This document shows positions 24,591-36,249 of a stretch of 64,000 nucleotides of DNA, in pieces. The stretch spans positions 593,117 through 657,116 of the forward strand of contig NW_022196223.1 of the NCBI RefSeq assembly GCF_008641045.1, read 5' to 3'. Numbering within the stretch: the stretch's first letter is position 1; the number at the start of each line of letters is the position of its first letter. This stretch comes from Pistacia vera (Eukaryota; Streptophyta; Magnoliopsida; Sapindales; Anacardiaceae). Under the pieces are notes generated by a model. It was not told the origin of the DNA and did no database searches. It saw nothing but the letters and a program-made list of their open reading frames with translations. The position numbers were made by a program, and so were the translations under genes.

Positions 24591-26755
24591 ATATATATAT
24601 AATATATATATATATATTATATAATATAATAGTTATTTATTTATTTATTTATTCTTTGTTCTCCTTCTTCTCCCATGGCTAAAGAGATAAGGTAGGTGAT
24701 GAAGTTCAGAGGATAAAGAAATTAATAATTTGAATCAATGCATCAAATAGTTTAAGCAATAAGACAAAAGCTAAAGTACTAAGACAACCAGATCTAGTGG
24801 ATTGTGCATTAAGAGCTTTTGCTTCTTCAATTAATTAATTAACTTTTGATTTTTAACACCTTTTGTTTATCTCTTCTCACATTCACAAAGCACAAGGAAA
24901 TTTAGCTTTTCCAATATCTTTCTCCCCAAAAGGGAAGGCAATATAAAGTCAGTCAGCCCAACAGATCCCACAAATTTACACTTTAAAATTAATCACATAG
25001 TTTAATTACACATTCATCCTAGTTGTTTTCCTTTAAGTCTACATCACCAGTGCAATAATAATGAGCTTGACACCATTAAGTAAAGTTAATAATAATAATC
25101 AAATCAAGATTACTGAATAAACCCTAATAAATCTACTATGATAAAGAAGAAATGCTCCATGGGGTATTATTTTAAAACATATCCTACAACTAACAAAAAA
25201 TTAATTAAAGATTAGTTGGCACATATAATTAAAGTAGATTTATAGATCATACGATCTGCGCAACATCTATAAAAGAACAAAAGTGGAGGCCAATTAATTG
25301 GAATTCAGCTCCTCGTGAATGTCTCTAAATCCAGCTAAGTTTACACAATTGTTGCACTGTACACTTGTACTTTTGTATAGGATATTAAATGATTAATATC
25401 AGCGGCTCCATCGTGACTATGAGGTCTGGAAAAATGGTTCATCTCTATGACAAATGAGAAAAATGCTTTGTTGTTTCAACCATCTATGGAAGTAGGAAAC
25501 AAATGGTAATAAGATCTGATCTTGAGAAAATTTGAGCACTAACAAGACAAGACAACGTGTTTTATTTGAAGGTGATAATCTAGAAGATCTTTTTCTTGCC
25601 ACTTAGTTGTCTTTACTTTAGTTGGAAAAGAGATAAAGAAACCCTAATTTCCTCTTCCAAGATTCTTGTATGTGCATTCTCCCGCTAGTCCAGGTTTTTC
25701 TTTCTAAAGGTGGAATCAAATGTGAAGCTAACATTACTTTGTGAATTTTTTTTTTTAGTTCCTTACGGTTTATTCCCCTTTCCATTAGGCCTAAAAGCAT
25801 GTATAAACCAATCTAGTTGTGTATAAAAAAGAATTATATATAGGCATTGTGGTCCATCCATCAAAGCATTGAATGAAAGGAGTTTTTTCTTTAATCTAAT
25901 TAACTGCCTGTACCAAGAACACTCATAATGGTCCTGTAACCCTAATTTAGATGAACTACCAGAATACCAAAACCCCAAAATACCTAAAGCAAAATAGATA
26001 ACAGTAACACATACATAAATTATGAGTAATGATGGAATTTTCAGATTGGATGTAATGGAATGGAATGGAATGAATGAACACAAAAGTGACAGAACTTACT
26101 GATACTTTTATCAGTCAGGGCAGTGGGTCTACATCATATCATTTTCTATTACAAATACCAAGTGTCATTGCTTTCGATCTTCCCTGCAATGGATGTAACC
26201 CACACATATTGTACTACTTTCAAAGCAAGTTAATGCGGATAAAAATAATCAAATCCAAAGGGGTATTTAACAGAGACAAGTAGTTAAACTGATAACGGTC
26301 TTCTTTCAAATTTTACTGTCCAACGAATCTCTTTTCATTCAAAGACAAAAGAGAAGCACACCACAGATCCATCATACACTCTCTAAGCTTAAACTTCTCT
26401 CCTCCAGTAGTTGTAGTTTACAGAAAGCTAACAATTTTCCAGAGAAAGTTTGTAAATTTCCCAGAAACTGTTAAAAATCTAATTGCTTATACTAAGTTTC
26501 TCAATTTTCCTGTCTTTTCGAAGACAAAGAAAACCATTTCAGTCATGCAATAACCATACAACAATGATGCGAAGGCAAATACCTTCAAGAAGTCGATGGA
26601 TCCAACAAAAAAACAAAGGTTTAAGGGTTAACAATTAAGAAAAAAAGAAAATTCCGAATTAATAACCAAAAAGAAAACAGATCATCACCACACGAAGAGT
26701 CGAACCAACAAGGCGACGATGAAAGGGAGAATTGAGAATTCTGATCTTGAAATAT
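22040..26755. other. Spacer between the two MIR396 genes
   Basis: It holds the 3' parts of both primary miRNA transcripts, whose ends cannot be located. No protein gene recognised. An AT-dinucleotide/palindromic block at 24533-24631 is listed separately. Small frames such as 23226-23507 and 25763-26083 show no familiar domain and no coding signature. Confidence 0.5.
24533..24652. repeat. (AT)n palindromic block followed by (TTTA)n
   Basis: About 100 bp of alternating TA/AT with several internal inversions of phase, followed by a short TTTA repeat (about 24634-24652). It is self-complementary and could extrude as a cruciform. No gene lies within it. Confidence 0.85.
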
Positions 26756-26759
26756 ATTG

Positions 26760-26885
26760 AACCTATCTGTATCTTCCCACAGCTTTATTGAACCGCAGCA
26801 AGTGCCACGCCGCCACATGCAACGCCAAGCAATTCATCTGATAGATGCAGTTCAAGAAAGCTGTGGAAAAGTACAAAGAGGGTCA
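26760..26885 (-). ncRNA. microRNA precursor, miR396a type
   Basis: On the minus strand, 26868-26848 (begins TTCCACAGCTTTCTTGAAC and ends TG) is, from memory, the conserved mature miR396a. The star strand is 26793-26773 (begins GTTCAATAAAGCTGTGGGAA). Hand pairing gives 18 of 19 pairs with one U-G wobble and one C-U mismatch, and 2-nt 3' overhangs on both sides. The terminal loop is about 54 nt, longer than in the partner gene. The mature strand differs from the plus-strand gene only in its last base. GRF mRNAs are the known targets. It points toward the MIR396b-type gene about 4.7 kb away. Confidence 0.95.
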
Positions 26886-26940
26886 TTTGGAGGAAATTAA
26901 CGCCATGCGAGGAAGGTTGAAACCCTAGAAAATTAAATCT

Positions 26941-26973
<33 letters not shown>
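26941..26973. repeat. Poly(A) tract (poly(T) in the pri-miRNA sense)
   Basis: A run of about 31 adenines on the plus strand, so U-rich in the leader of the minus-strand microRNA transcript, between its TATA box and the hairpin. Confidence 0.8.
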
Positions 26974-26976
<3 letters not shown>

Positions 26977-27030
26977 ATATAAAGAAAGGAAATAGGAAGA
27001 AAGGTGTAGGTTTAGAGGAGAAGAGTGGTG

Positions 27031-27039
27031 TATTTATAG
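27031..27039 (-). promoter_or_regulatory. TATA box of the MIR396a-type gene
   Basis: The minus strand reads CTATAAATA, about 160 bp upstream of the mature miRNA. The expected transcription start is near 27000. GC-richer DNA at 27230-27340 is probably part of the promoter. Confidence 0.6.
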
Positions 27040-27049
27040 GAACGGGGTC

Positions 27050-30000
27050 CCTTTTAAGAACCACCATCCCAAGAAGATATTGGCCTAAGATTACGAACCC
27101 TAACTTTTATTTTTTTTTTCCTATCCTACCTCTGTTAAAAAAGCTGACTACGTTTCGTTGATCCTACATTAACCCTACAAAATGAAATTTCGTAATTTAT
27201 ATTAATATATTATTTTGTTCCACGGTCATCAATATCGTGCGGCGGGGATGCACCTGCCGGATCTGACGGTGGGTTACCCTAGTAGGGGCGCAATGGGTCC
27301 CACCTCAGATCTGTCCAGAAGAAAAGTCTTCCTTCACTCGCTTTAGACATTTGGACTTCACTCCTCCCTTAGGGTTTTTTTTTTTTTTTAAAACAGTGTG
27401 AGATTTTAATTGTAAGGTCTTATAAATAATGAGTTTTAATAATCAATCAAATATCTTTAAATAACCTTTTATATGATATAATCTCTTTATTATAAACAGT
27501 TTATCTATAAAAATAAAAGTTTAATAATTTTTTTATTCTTTAAATATAAATTAAAAAGTAAGTTTGACTTTTTATATACAGATAGTCAAATTTCACTCTT
27601 TATCCTAATTTTATTTAATAAATTACAAGTTTTATGTAATTTTTTTATTAATTCTTTCTCATATTAAGTTCATCTCTTATTTATTAAGTCTAATTTAAAG
27701 AGTTCATTAGATTTGAATACAAATTTTATTCTTTATATTTAGAAATTAATAAAAATACTCTTTAAAATAAAGAGTACCATTGGAGATGCTCTTAGTTATA
27801 ACATATTATTTACTCCAACCCATAAATGATAAACTCTATTCAAAGAGATAAACTTTTGACTTAAATTACCGAATTTAATTTAAAATCATTGATACATTAC
27901 AGGATTATAATCCAATAATTGAGTTAAATAGTAATTATATCTATCTTATTTCATCACTTCTATGTTCGTGAACAAATAATTCAAAAGTTAAAAATATTTG
28001 AAGCCTATAATTAATGTTTGTTTCACCATAGCATTTATTCATTCAATTCATCATTTACATTTCATGTCAGTGAAATATATTATGTGTTGCATTAATAATT
28101 TATTATATAGAATATGAAAAATAATAAATATTTTGTGTATTTATTCGGTGAAAGGAGGGCCTATGAAGAATTAATTTGGAGATATTAAGGAAGATTGCTT
28201 TTACTATACGTACCCTCAAATTGATTTCAAACACAAGTAGACGACCATGTGATTTAGAAGATGGTAATATAAACGTAATTAACCTCACTAATTATAAAAC
28301 CTAATTAAAGTTTCCCCCTAAAATTATGAAAAATAAAAATGGTCAAACACCTCTAGCCCAAAAATCCTCCTATGAATATAAAGTCTATGCTAATTAAAAG
28401 GATGAATTTAAAAAAAAAATAAATAAAAAAAAATAGAGATAATAGCTTGTAATACTATTAGTTCAGCAAGGTAAAAAAAATATAAAGAGGGCTTCCTATA
28501 ATAAGCCAAACCTCAATGGAGTAAACAAAAGTTTCCTTTCCGAAACCACATAAACCAACCGCAGATCTATATAACAAATTAGGGTTGGCTAATAATATTC
28601 TTACTTTTCTATTACTTCAATATTTTTTATTAATCTTTTTTTTTTTTTCCAACTATATATGTTCATAAAATATATTGGTTCTAGGATATACTAGTTATTC
28701 CATAGCTATAGCCTTTACAAACAAAATTTGAAGTGATTTTGATGTAAAGAAGCATATAGCTTACTTAGTTACACATACACATGGTGTTAATTAATTGTAT
28801 AGAGATGATCTTCCTTAACTTAGAGTCTTAGACTAAGATAAATATCATACATTAGGTAACATATTATTTTGATTAATTTCTGAAAATTGTTGTAAATCTC
28901 TAATAGAATTGTCATGGAAGGAGACCTTCACTATTACCACAACATGAATAAGGCAAAGAATTAGTATTTAGGTTTAAGTCATATAATTTATTTAATAAAC
29001 ATGTTAAGTTAGGTTTTAAACCACTGTTTCATTCAATTAATTAATTATTTTAGAAAATCAAGGAATAAAACTCTATGGTTTTTCATTTTAACTTAATCTT
29101 TATAAACTATATGTTTATTAATAATTAGTGTATAAATAACGTAAATGAGTTGAGTCAGTTGACAGTTAGATGGATCGGTTATAGAAGTTGTGTTAAGGTA
29201 TGAACTATTAACAAGTTAATTAAATACATCGTGCCTAGGTTGACCAAATCTTATTCCCCTCATTTAAGGACAAAGCCACGAAATTGAACTGGGGGAGTGA
29301 AAGTAAATTTCAACAAATGAGGGGACTAAACATAAAAATTAATTTTAAGAAATGAAATTGCATGAATAAATTTATATATTTACATATGCTCAATATGTTT
29401 TACCACCCATAGTTGATGTTTCAAAATTTTATCAAAAGCATCGCTAAGGAAGGCCCCTTACTAGTGAATTCATGAATGGGTCCACCTGTAATTGAATCAA
29501 ACTTTGAAGGAGGTTAAAGAGTTTTACTTATTATATCAAAATTATTTGCTTAGTCTTCCTTCCTTTTTTGCAATTACAGCTGTTTTTATTTCATTTTATA
29601 TATATATATTCGAGTTCAGGTAATGTATTGGGAAAACGTCTAAAATTCAGCTTTTAAAAAATTATTTTATTGAGCAAGATAAGTATGTTGAACCCACAAA
29701 TTGACTTAATTATTCATATCAATTATGATATAAATTACCATAGTTTATCTATCTGTTATATATTTGTAAATTCAATGAAGAAATTGATATTATAAAAGAC
29801 GAAAAATTAAGAGTTATCATAGAGTAAACCTCCTTGGCTCAACGTTTTTCTTCATTAGGTACCCAAACTATTTCTAGAAATTGACCTGAGCCCCTCCATT
29901 TTTATTATTATTTTCCAGCTTTACAGATTGCATTGTTAATGACTTGATTGTCGTCTAGCCCTTGGAAGGAACATCTGTTCTAATTCTAATGTTCCCTAAT

Positions 30001-31330
30001 TTGCTGATACTAAAACGACAACGTATGTTAACTATCTTGACAGTAATAAATAGAAAACGTTAATGCTTTCATAATTCATAGTAAACGAGACTGACGTCAT
30101 TTAAAGCATGACACAGCTTTCTTCCAAAGTAAAACTAATAGCTTAGCTTTCATAATGCAGCCAATTAAGTATTTATGAATACAAGTAGAAGCCGTATGCA
30201 AGTGAGTTATACTTCACTAGTGCTTCGCATGTGCCATTCCATTCCATCTTATTTTATTAAACTCTAAAATCAAATCCATATACATTAGTTTTACTTAAAT
30301 AAAAAACTTTATTGTAAAATTATATTATATAGTATTTATGATTGAAATAGAGGAAGTGAGATGCACAGCGAAGGATGGGGGAAGTGGGAAATTAATTAAA
30401 AAGGAGGAAATTAAGAGAAAAATGAAATAGATTAGAAGTTGACAATCACATGGAGGCATGTGAAGGAGACCCCACTGTGAGTGCACCCCGTTCATCCCGG
30501 GACGGAGGTCGCTTTGTCGGCCTCACCGACGTTTCTATTTGTTCCCTTTGATTTTCACTCACTTGGCTGGCATTCATTCACCTTTTCTTTTCTTTAATTA
30601 TTTCACTAACCTCTCTTCTTTTTCTCTTTGATTTGATTTGATTTGATTTTACGTTTCTTTACATATTTATTGCATGATAATAACAGTCACCCGTTATACA
30701 CGTGTGGGAAATAAGCGACAATTGCATGGAAAAGAATGCACTCGATTGTCAAGATATCACTCTGACACTATGTAGTGTACAGACACACATGCCCGACACG
30801 ATTGAAGGAGTTTGTCCGTTTGATTAAACCCACAACTTTGTCCCAATTACTACTCCTTCCTGTTGTTGCTTTTCTCTTCCACTACTCTTTTTATTTATTT
30901 ATTTCCTTCTTTTTTGTTTTTATTACATCTACAATCCACCAAATTTATTCTTTTTATTTTTTTTTAAATTCAATTAGTTGTACTTAGTGATGTATGTCCT
31001 ACAGAGTTTCATATACACGTGTTTATTAATTAATTAAAGACCGAAGACTAGAAAGTGGCCGAGCTTCTTCTAATATATAAGGGCTCATTTTACTTTCTAG
31101 ATCTAAAATGCTGTCGCCTGTTAGATTACCAGAAAATTTTAACTCCTCGGCCATTCCAAGTTTCAATTTAATAAAATGACCTTGAAAATGTTTTTCATTG
31201 TTTTTTTAATTTAGAGAAGCTGACGTGGCACAATTATGATTCAATAAACATGTAAAATTGGTTAAAATGAAAAGATTAAAACATATGTGAGAAAAATCAT
31301 AATTAATGAAAGTTTTTTAAAATTTGAAAT
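27050..31330. other. Promoter side of MIR396a and AT-rich spacer
   Basis: No protein gene, tRNA or hairpin recognised across 4.3 kb. A motif ACCATTGGAGATGCTCTTA near 27776-27794 resembles the terminus (inverse of AGAGCATCTCCAATGG) of a common plant MITE type, but its partner end was not found. A GC-richer stretch at 30470-30540 is unassigned. Confidence 0.45.
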
Positions 31331-31384
31331 TTAAAAGTTCGCCCCACCCATTCAAATCGCTTAATCGAAACTGATTAGGGTAAA

Positions 31385-31690
31385 AATTGATTTCTTGAAC
31401 CCTAAACGGAGACTGTGCGATTTTTGATCCAAACTCCAAATTTTTACACCATATTCAATCCTAAAATCAATTTTTTGAACCCTAAACGGAATACAGTCGC
31501 AATTTCCGATGATACAGTCATGATTTCTGGCAATACAGTCGCGATTTCTGATCGAAACTGCAAATTTTCACACCAAATTCAATCCTCAAATCAATTTCTT
31601 GAACCCTAAACAGAATCTCTGCGATTTCCAGTGATACAGCCGCAATTTCCAATGGAAACTGTAAATTTTCACACCAAATTCAATCCTAAA
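31385..31690 (+). repeat. Three degenerate copies of a leader repeat before the DUF1985 gene
   Basis: The motif 'aatca-ttt-ttgaaccctaaac' recurs at about 31388, 31465 and 31588, together with 'caca-ca-attcaatcct' and 'gcgattt' motifs. The set ends immediately before the ATG at 31693, so it forms the leader or subterminal region of the MULE complex. Confidence 0.6.
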
Positions 31691-31692
31691 CC

Positions 31693-34600
31693 ATGGCTGA
31701 CATTCACAATGAGGACGAAAACCCAATACCACTTGGAATCCTAGAGTCTGGTGGCGTAAGTAGTTCAATGGCTGCTCCGATGGATCATCCGATCAATGAA
31801 GGTGGTCCACAGGCAAAGGAGACGACGACGGCACAACAACAGAGAGAAAAATCGCAAAATGGTTCTGAAGAGGAGGAGGCCAGGAGAATTCAGGCGAGAA
31901 GAAGGAGTCCGGCGAGGAGGAGGAGGCCGGAGAAAATGTAGGCGACGAGGAGGCCAGCGAAGAAAGGGTACATATTTGTTTTGGGAGTATTGCTCTGTAC
32001 TGTCGCTTAAGCGATCATTTGTATCGCTTAAGCGATTCATCTCTTTTACTCATAGTCGCTTAAACGATTCCAGATCGCTTAAGCGATCTTGTCCGAGAGA
32101 GAATCATCTGCCCAGATCTAAGATCGCTTAAGAGATCTTTTGTATTGCTTAAGCGATTCATCTTTACTCTTGGTTGCTTAAGCGATTCCAGATCGCTTAA
32201 GTGATTCATCTTTACTGTTGATCGATTAAGCAATCTTGTGCGAGGCAAAATCATCTGCCCAGATCTAAGATCGCTTAAGCGATCTTCCATATCGCTTAAG
32301 CGATTCGTTCAATTTACTCTTGGTCGCTTTAGCGACTTGCACGAGGTAGAATCAAGATCTCTTAAGCGATCCAAAATCGCTGTGATTAAGCGACCACAGA
32401 GGTAATTTTTTGTTGCTGATATATTGTTTATTAGTTGTTTTGGTTTATTTTTGTTACTGATATTTTGTTTATATCGATTGTGCAGATTGTGTGGATCGTA
32501 AACTATAAAGACTATGGGTTGGACATTGTAAGCAAGAATATACCGTACTTCCCTGTAAGGGTGACGGTCAGGTCGAGTTGGGATGTTTTTGAGAGAATAA
32601 AGGGGATTTTAGATGGATTGAGGAATGGTCAACGACGATTCAAAGAGACTTGTTTCGGTCAGTTTTTGAAAATCGAAACAAATTGGAAAAAGGCTTTCTG
32701 GGGGACATTATATGTTGCTACACTCAGTAAAATGCCAAAAAAAGCAAGAAATGTGGTTCGTGGTGGATGGAAAGTCACTACTTTTGAGATGATGGAATAT
32801 GCCTTGGTGACCAGCTTAGGATGTGGGAAAATGCCAGATGAGGATAAGGCAAAGGCAATAAAGGAGAGTGGGGCAGCCGTAAGATTGGCTAACAAGGTTT
32901 TGCAGGGGAAAGCGTCTATTACAGGACGCGATTTAGAGCAGATTATAGGAAGAGTTTGGTTTACCAATCCAAAAAAGTTCAAACTGTGCTTGATATTGTT
33001 CTTACATTTGATCCTAATGGCTAGTGACTCAACAAAAGCCGTTGATATGGATTGGGTGAGGTTTGCAAGCAACTTAGACTTCTTTAATTCTTATCCGTGG
33101 GGACGGGTATCATTTAAGCGAACCATGGACTCCCTACAAGGGAAAAACATGGTGTTAAAGCAGTCCCAATCGGTCGGGAAGGATAAACCGAGCACGTACA
33201 ATTTGTTTGGGTTCCCATGGGCAATGCAAGTAAATATTAATAGTTTTTTGTTATATTTTTTTTAATATATGTGTTTGAATTATGATATGGATTGTTTTTT
33301 TACAATGTAGGCTTGAATGTATGAGGCTGTCCCTGTCTTCGCTAAGGCGAGGGGGAGGGGGAAGAGTTCGGATGTGCTACAACAATTTCCTAGGATGTTG
33401 CGGTGGCATGTCGAGAAGTGTACCCATTGGGATTACGACCAAATAGACATTGACATTGAAGGGTAAGATTAAAGGATTAAGCTTTTGAATATGCAGTTGC
33501 TTTAAAATGTTGCTTCAATGTGATTGATTTTGTTTCTTATTGCAGGGAGTCGTCCGTCCCTTTCTCACTTCTACTGGGGGTGAAGCGGAAAAGGAGTATG
33601 TCACATCTTTCGAACCAGTGGAGGATGAAAGGGATGAACGGATAGACCGCTTGATACGGGACCTAGTAGAGGTCACGCATGTGACGGTAGTTGCAGGGCC
33701 ACTATTTGAGAACGTGGTTGACGCCGAGGATGATGAAGCTCCAATCGGCGAGAGGGAGGAGGAGGAGAGGGAGGAAGATGTTCGTATGCCTCAGTAAACA
33801 GGTACAACAAGTACCACTTTGCCGAGACGTCGGCGTCGGGAGAATGAGGTGGTTGACCTCATAAACGGCTTGTTTGGGAGTTTTACAACAGCCGTTTATG
33901 ACATGTTTGACAAGATGGAAAAGCGGATGAAAATGGTGGAGGAGAAAGTGGATAAGGTGGCAGAGAAAGTTGGTACGGTGGAGGAGGAAGTTGGGGGAGT
34001 ATTAAAGGCGGTTGAAGTGCAACCTGGGCTGAAAAGAGAGAGCTGAAAGAGCAAGTTTGTCAAATCACCTTACACGGTAGTAACACATGGAAAGAAGAAG
34101 AAAATTAAGAAACAAACGGAGGAAAAAGCAAAAATGGAGGAGGTTAAGGGGGTTGGTGAAGGAAGTGGGGCAGTGATATGGAGGAGGGTAAGGTGGGAGG
34201 CAAAGGAGGCGGGGATGTACAAATAGAGGAAGGGGGAGGAAGCGGGCAGGTAAAAATAGACTCAAAGGTCGATTTGTATAGGCTAATAGAGGAGGAAAGG
34301 AAAAAACTCTTCTATGCCTATTACAATGAATCAGGAAGTGATGCCCATGTAGAGTGTAAGATAAGGGATTATCATCGAGAATGGTTTGAATAGTTGTTGA
34401 CGATGGGCAGGTGGCTTGAGGACTCGGTGAGTTATTTTCGCTTAATTTTCTTTATTTTTTCTTATGTTTTCCATACTTATCATGTTGTTTTTATTTGATG
34501 CAGCACATTGATAAGGTATTGGCACTGATAAGGCAACGACTGACCAGTAATGGTGATCTATTGTATCCCGATTGTGCCATCACTGATGTAGCGTTTGGCC

Positions 34601-35277
34601 AAACACTTGTTTTGATATATAGCAATTTAATAAAAAAGACCGTTGGTAGAGGTGCAGCAAAAGGAGCCAAGCAAAAAAGATTGGGCCCAAAAGACTTGGA
34701 CTGCATCCCTGATGATTTTAAGTTTGATGATAGGATTATGCAGTATGTACGGGGGGAAAGGCCCAAATATGGCCACAGTTGGGCAAAGGTTAAAAGAGTC
34801 TACTGTATCATCAACGTTAGAGATATGCACTGGATAGCAGTCGTTGCGCATCTAGAGGAGGTGTTGCTGAAGATCGTTGACTGCAACCCAACTATTTGTC
34901 GAGACAAGTTGTTGGAGATCGAGTTGGAGCCACTGCCATTGTTGTTCCCGCGACTGTTGCGTGACAACAGGATGTTTGAGCACTTCGGTGATCAAGTACT
35001 GACCGGAAAGTGGCCAGTTAAGCGCTCTACCGTCCCAAAGAATGAGTCAAGGTAAGTTTTGTATAAAACTAACTTACATAATACAATTGTTCTATAAGTT
35101 GATTCTAATGCTAATGTCTTTTCCTATTGTAGTGCTGATTGTGGGGCATATGCCCTGAAATTTATTCAGTTCAACATGACCAACACCCCGATGGACGGCT
35201 TGAATGACGAAACAATGAGCAATTGTCGGGAGCGCTGGACTGTTGAGTGCTTCCAGGGGCATATGGATTTGTTTTGA
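31693..35277 (+). pseudogene. MULE-borne DUF1985-Ulp1 (C48 protease) gene, broken
   Basis: A first exon may start at the ATG in ACCATGG at 31693 (acidic, then Arg-rich). A second (about 32485-33229) encodes a DUF1985-type domain ending YPWGRVSFKRT...YNLFGFPWAMQ. Later exons are 33311-33462, about 33546-34426, 34504-35051 and 35133-35277, with GT-AG borders. The C-terminal part is a Ulp1/SENP-like cysteine protease: His in DMHWIAVV (near 34830), Asp in KIVDCN (near 34880), Cys in ADCGAYALKF (35133 onward). Such DUF1985-Ulp1 proteins are known from plant MULEs of the Kaonashi/CUMULE type. In-frame stops at 33314 (TGA), 33795 (TAA), 34044 (TGA) and 34391 (TAG), plus a frameshift near 34175, make it a pseudogene, although the protease exons are intact with the triad present. 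A charged coiled-coil-like stretch is at 33900-34040. Confidence 0.85.
31985..32395. repeat. Palindrome array 1 (ATCGCTTAAGCGAT)
   Basis: About 14 perfect or degenerate copies of the 14-bp palindrome ATCGCTTAAGCGAT in 410 bp. Spacers such as 'tcatctttactcttgg' and the co-repeat 'tcatctgcccagatcta' separate them. The array lies between the putative first exon and the DUF1985 exon, so it is probably intronic. It is inverted in orientation relative to array 2 at 36250-37110. Confidence 0.9.
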
Positions 35278-35517
35278 GTGACCAGAACCCAATCAAAAGG
35301 TATGGAAGTCAGACTTTGAATATTGTAGTTTATGTGATGTTGATGTTAATACTTGGGTTGTGGTGCTGATGCTGCATGTGTCATGCTTATACAGACCTTT
35401 ACCGAAAGAGATGGACTAAGTGAACTTCTCAATCTTGCACTCTATAACTTTTTGGATTTTTTTTTTTTTAATTTACAAAAGCTAACGTGGCTGCAAGTGT
35501 GTGCCAGATAATTTTGC

Positions 35518-35893
35518 AGGTTCCTGGCAAACAATGAGAGGAAACTTCTCAATGGCTGGTTGGCAAGAGGAGGCATCTGCAATCAAGGGTGCTGGCAAGG
35601 CATGGTACCAAACAATCATCTCAGACAGGTTCCTAGCAAACAAAATTCGAAAACTTCTTTAAGGTTGGTTGGCAGGGGGAGGCATCTGCAATCAAGGCTA
35701 TTGGCAAGGCATGGTACCAAACAATAATCTCAGACAGGTTCCTGGCAAACAGAATTTGAAAACTTCTCAAAGGCTGGTTGGCAGGAGAAGGCATCTGCAA
35801 TCAAGGCTGCTGGCAAGGCATGGTACCAAACAATGATCTCAAACAGTGATTATACAGAATTCGAAAACTTCTCAAAGGCTTGTTGGCAGGTCA
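35518..35893. repeat. 109-bp tandem repeat, ~3.4 copies
   Basis: Units start at 35518, 35627 and 35736 (each AGGTTCCTGGCAAAC or AGGTTCCTAGCAAAC), with a truncated fourth to about 35893. Each unit holds 'ggcatctgcaatcaagg' and 'ggcaaggcatggtacca'. The motif 'aggcatggtaccaa' recurs alone at about 36232, just before palindrome array 2. It lies 240 bp after the Ulp1 stop codon. Confidence 0.85.
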
Positions 35894-36249
35894 CAGGAGG
35901 GAAATGAGAATGTATGGAAGGGAAATGAGATGAAAAATGATACTTGGAATTGGGTTCTTCTTTGCAATTGTTTGGGTGGAGGAAATTTTATTACAATCAG
36001 AACTAGAGTTAAATGTCTTAGGAATTACTGTGTTTCAGCACTATTATGAATGATTTTAAGTTTAAACTTTCAATTACATTGATGTCTCTTATATTTTGAT
36101 TTGTGATGAATTAGATTGATATAAATTACTTAATTTTGCGATACAAATTCTTTTCGGATTTGGGAGGGAAATGAGTGAGGTAGAAATGTATCCAAATCAC
36201 AATCATTTCGAAATTAATTAACTTAAAGATAGGCATGGTACCAAGCAAT

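Noticed and set aside
26621..26818. Minus-strand 65-codon frame overlapping the MIR396a-type hairpin
   Set aside because: It overlaps the star arm and loop of the microRNA. No domain; miRNA function explains the conservation of this segment.
32659..33072. Minus-strand 137-codon frame
   Set aside because: Antisense of the DUF1985 exon, which has the recognisable domain on the plus strand.
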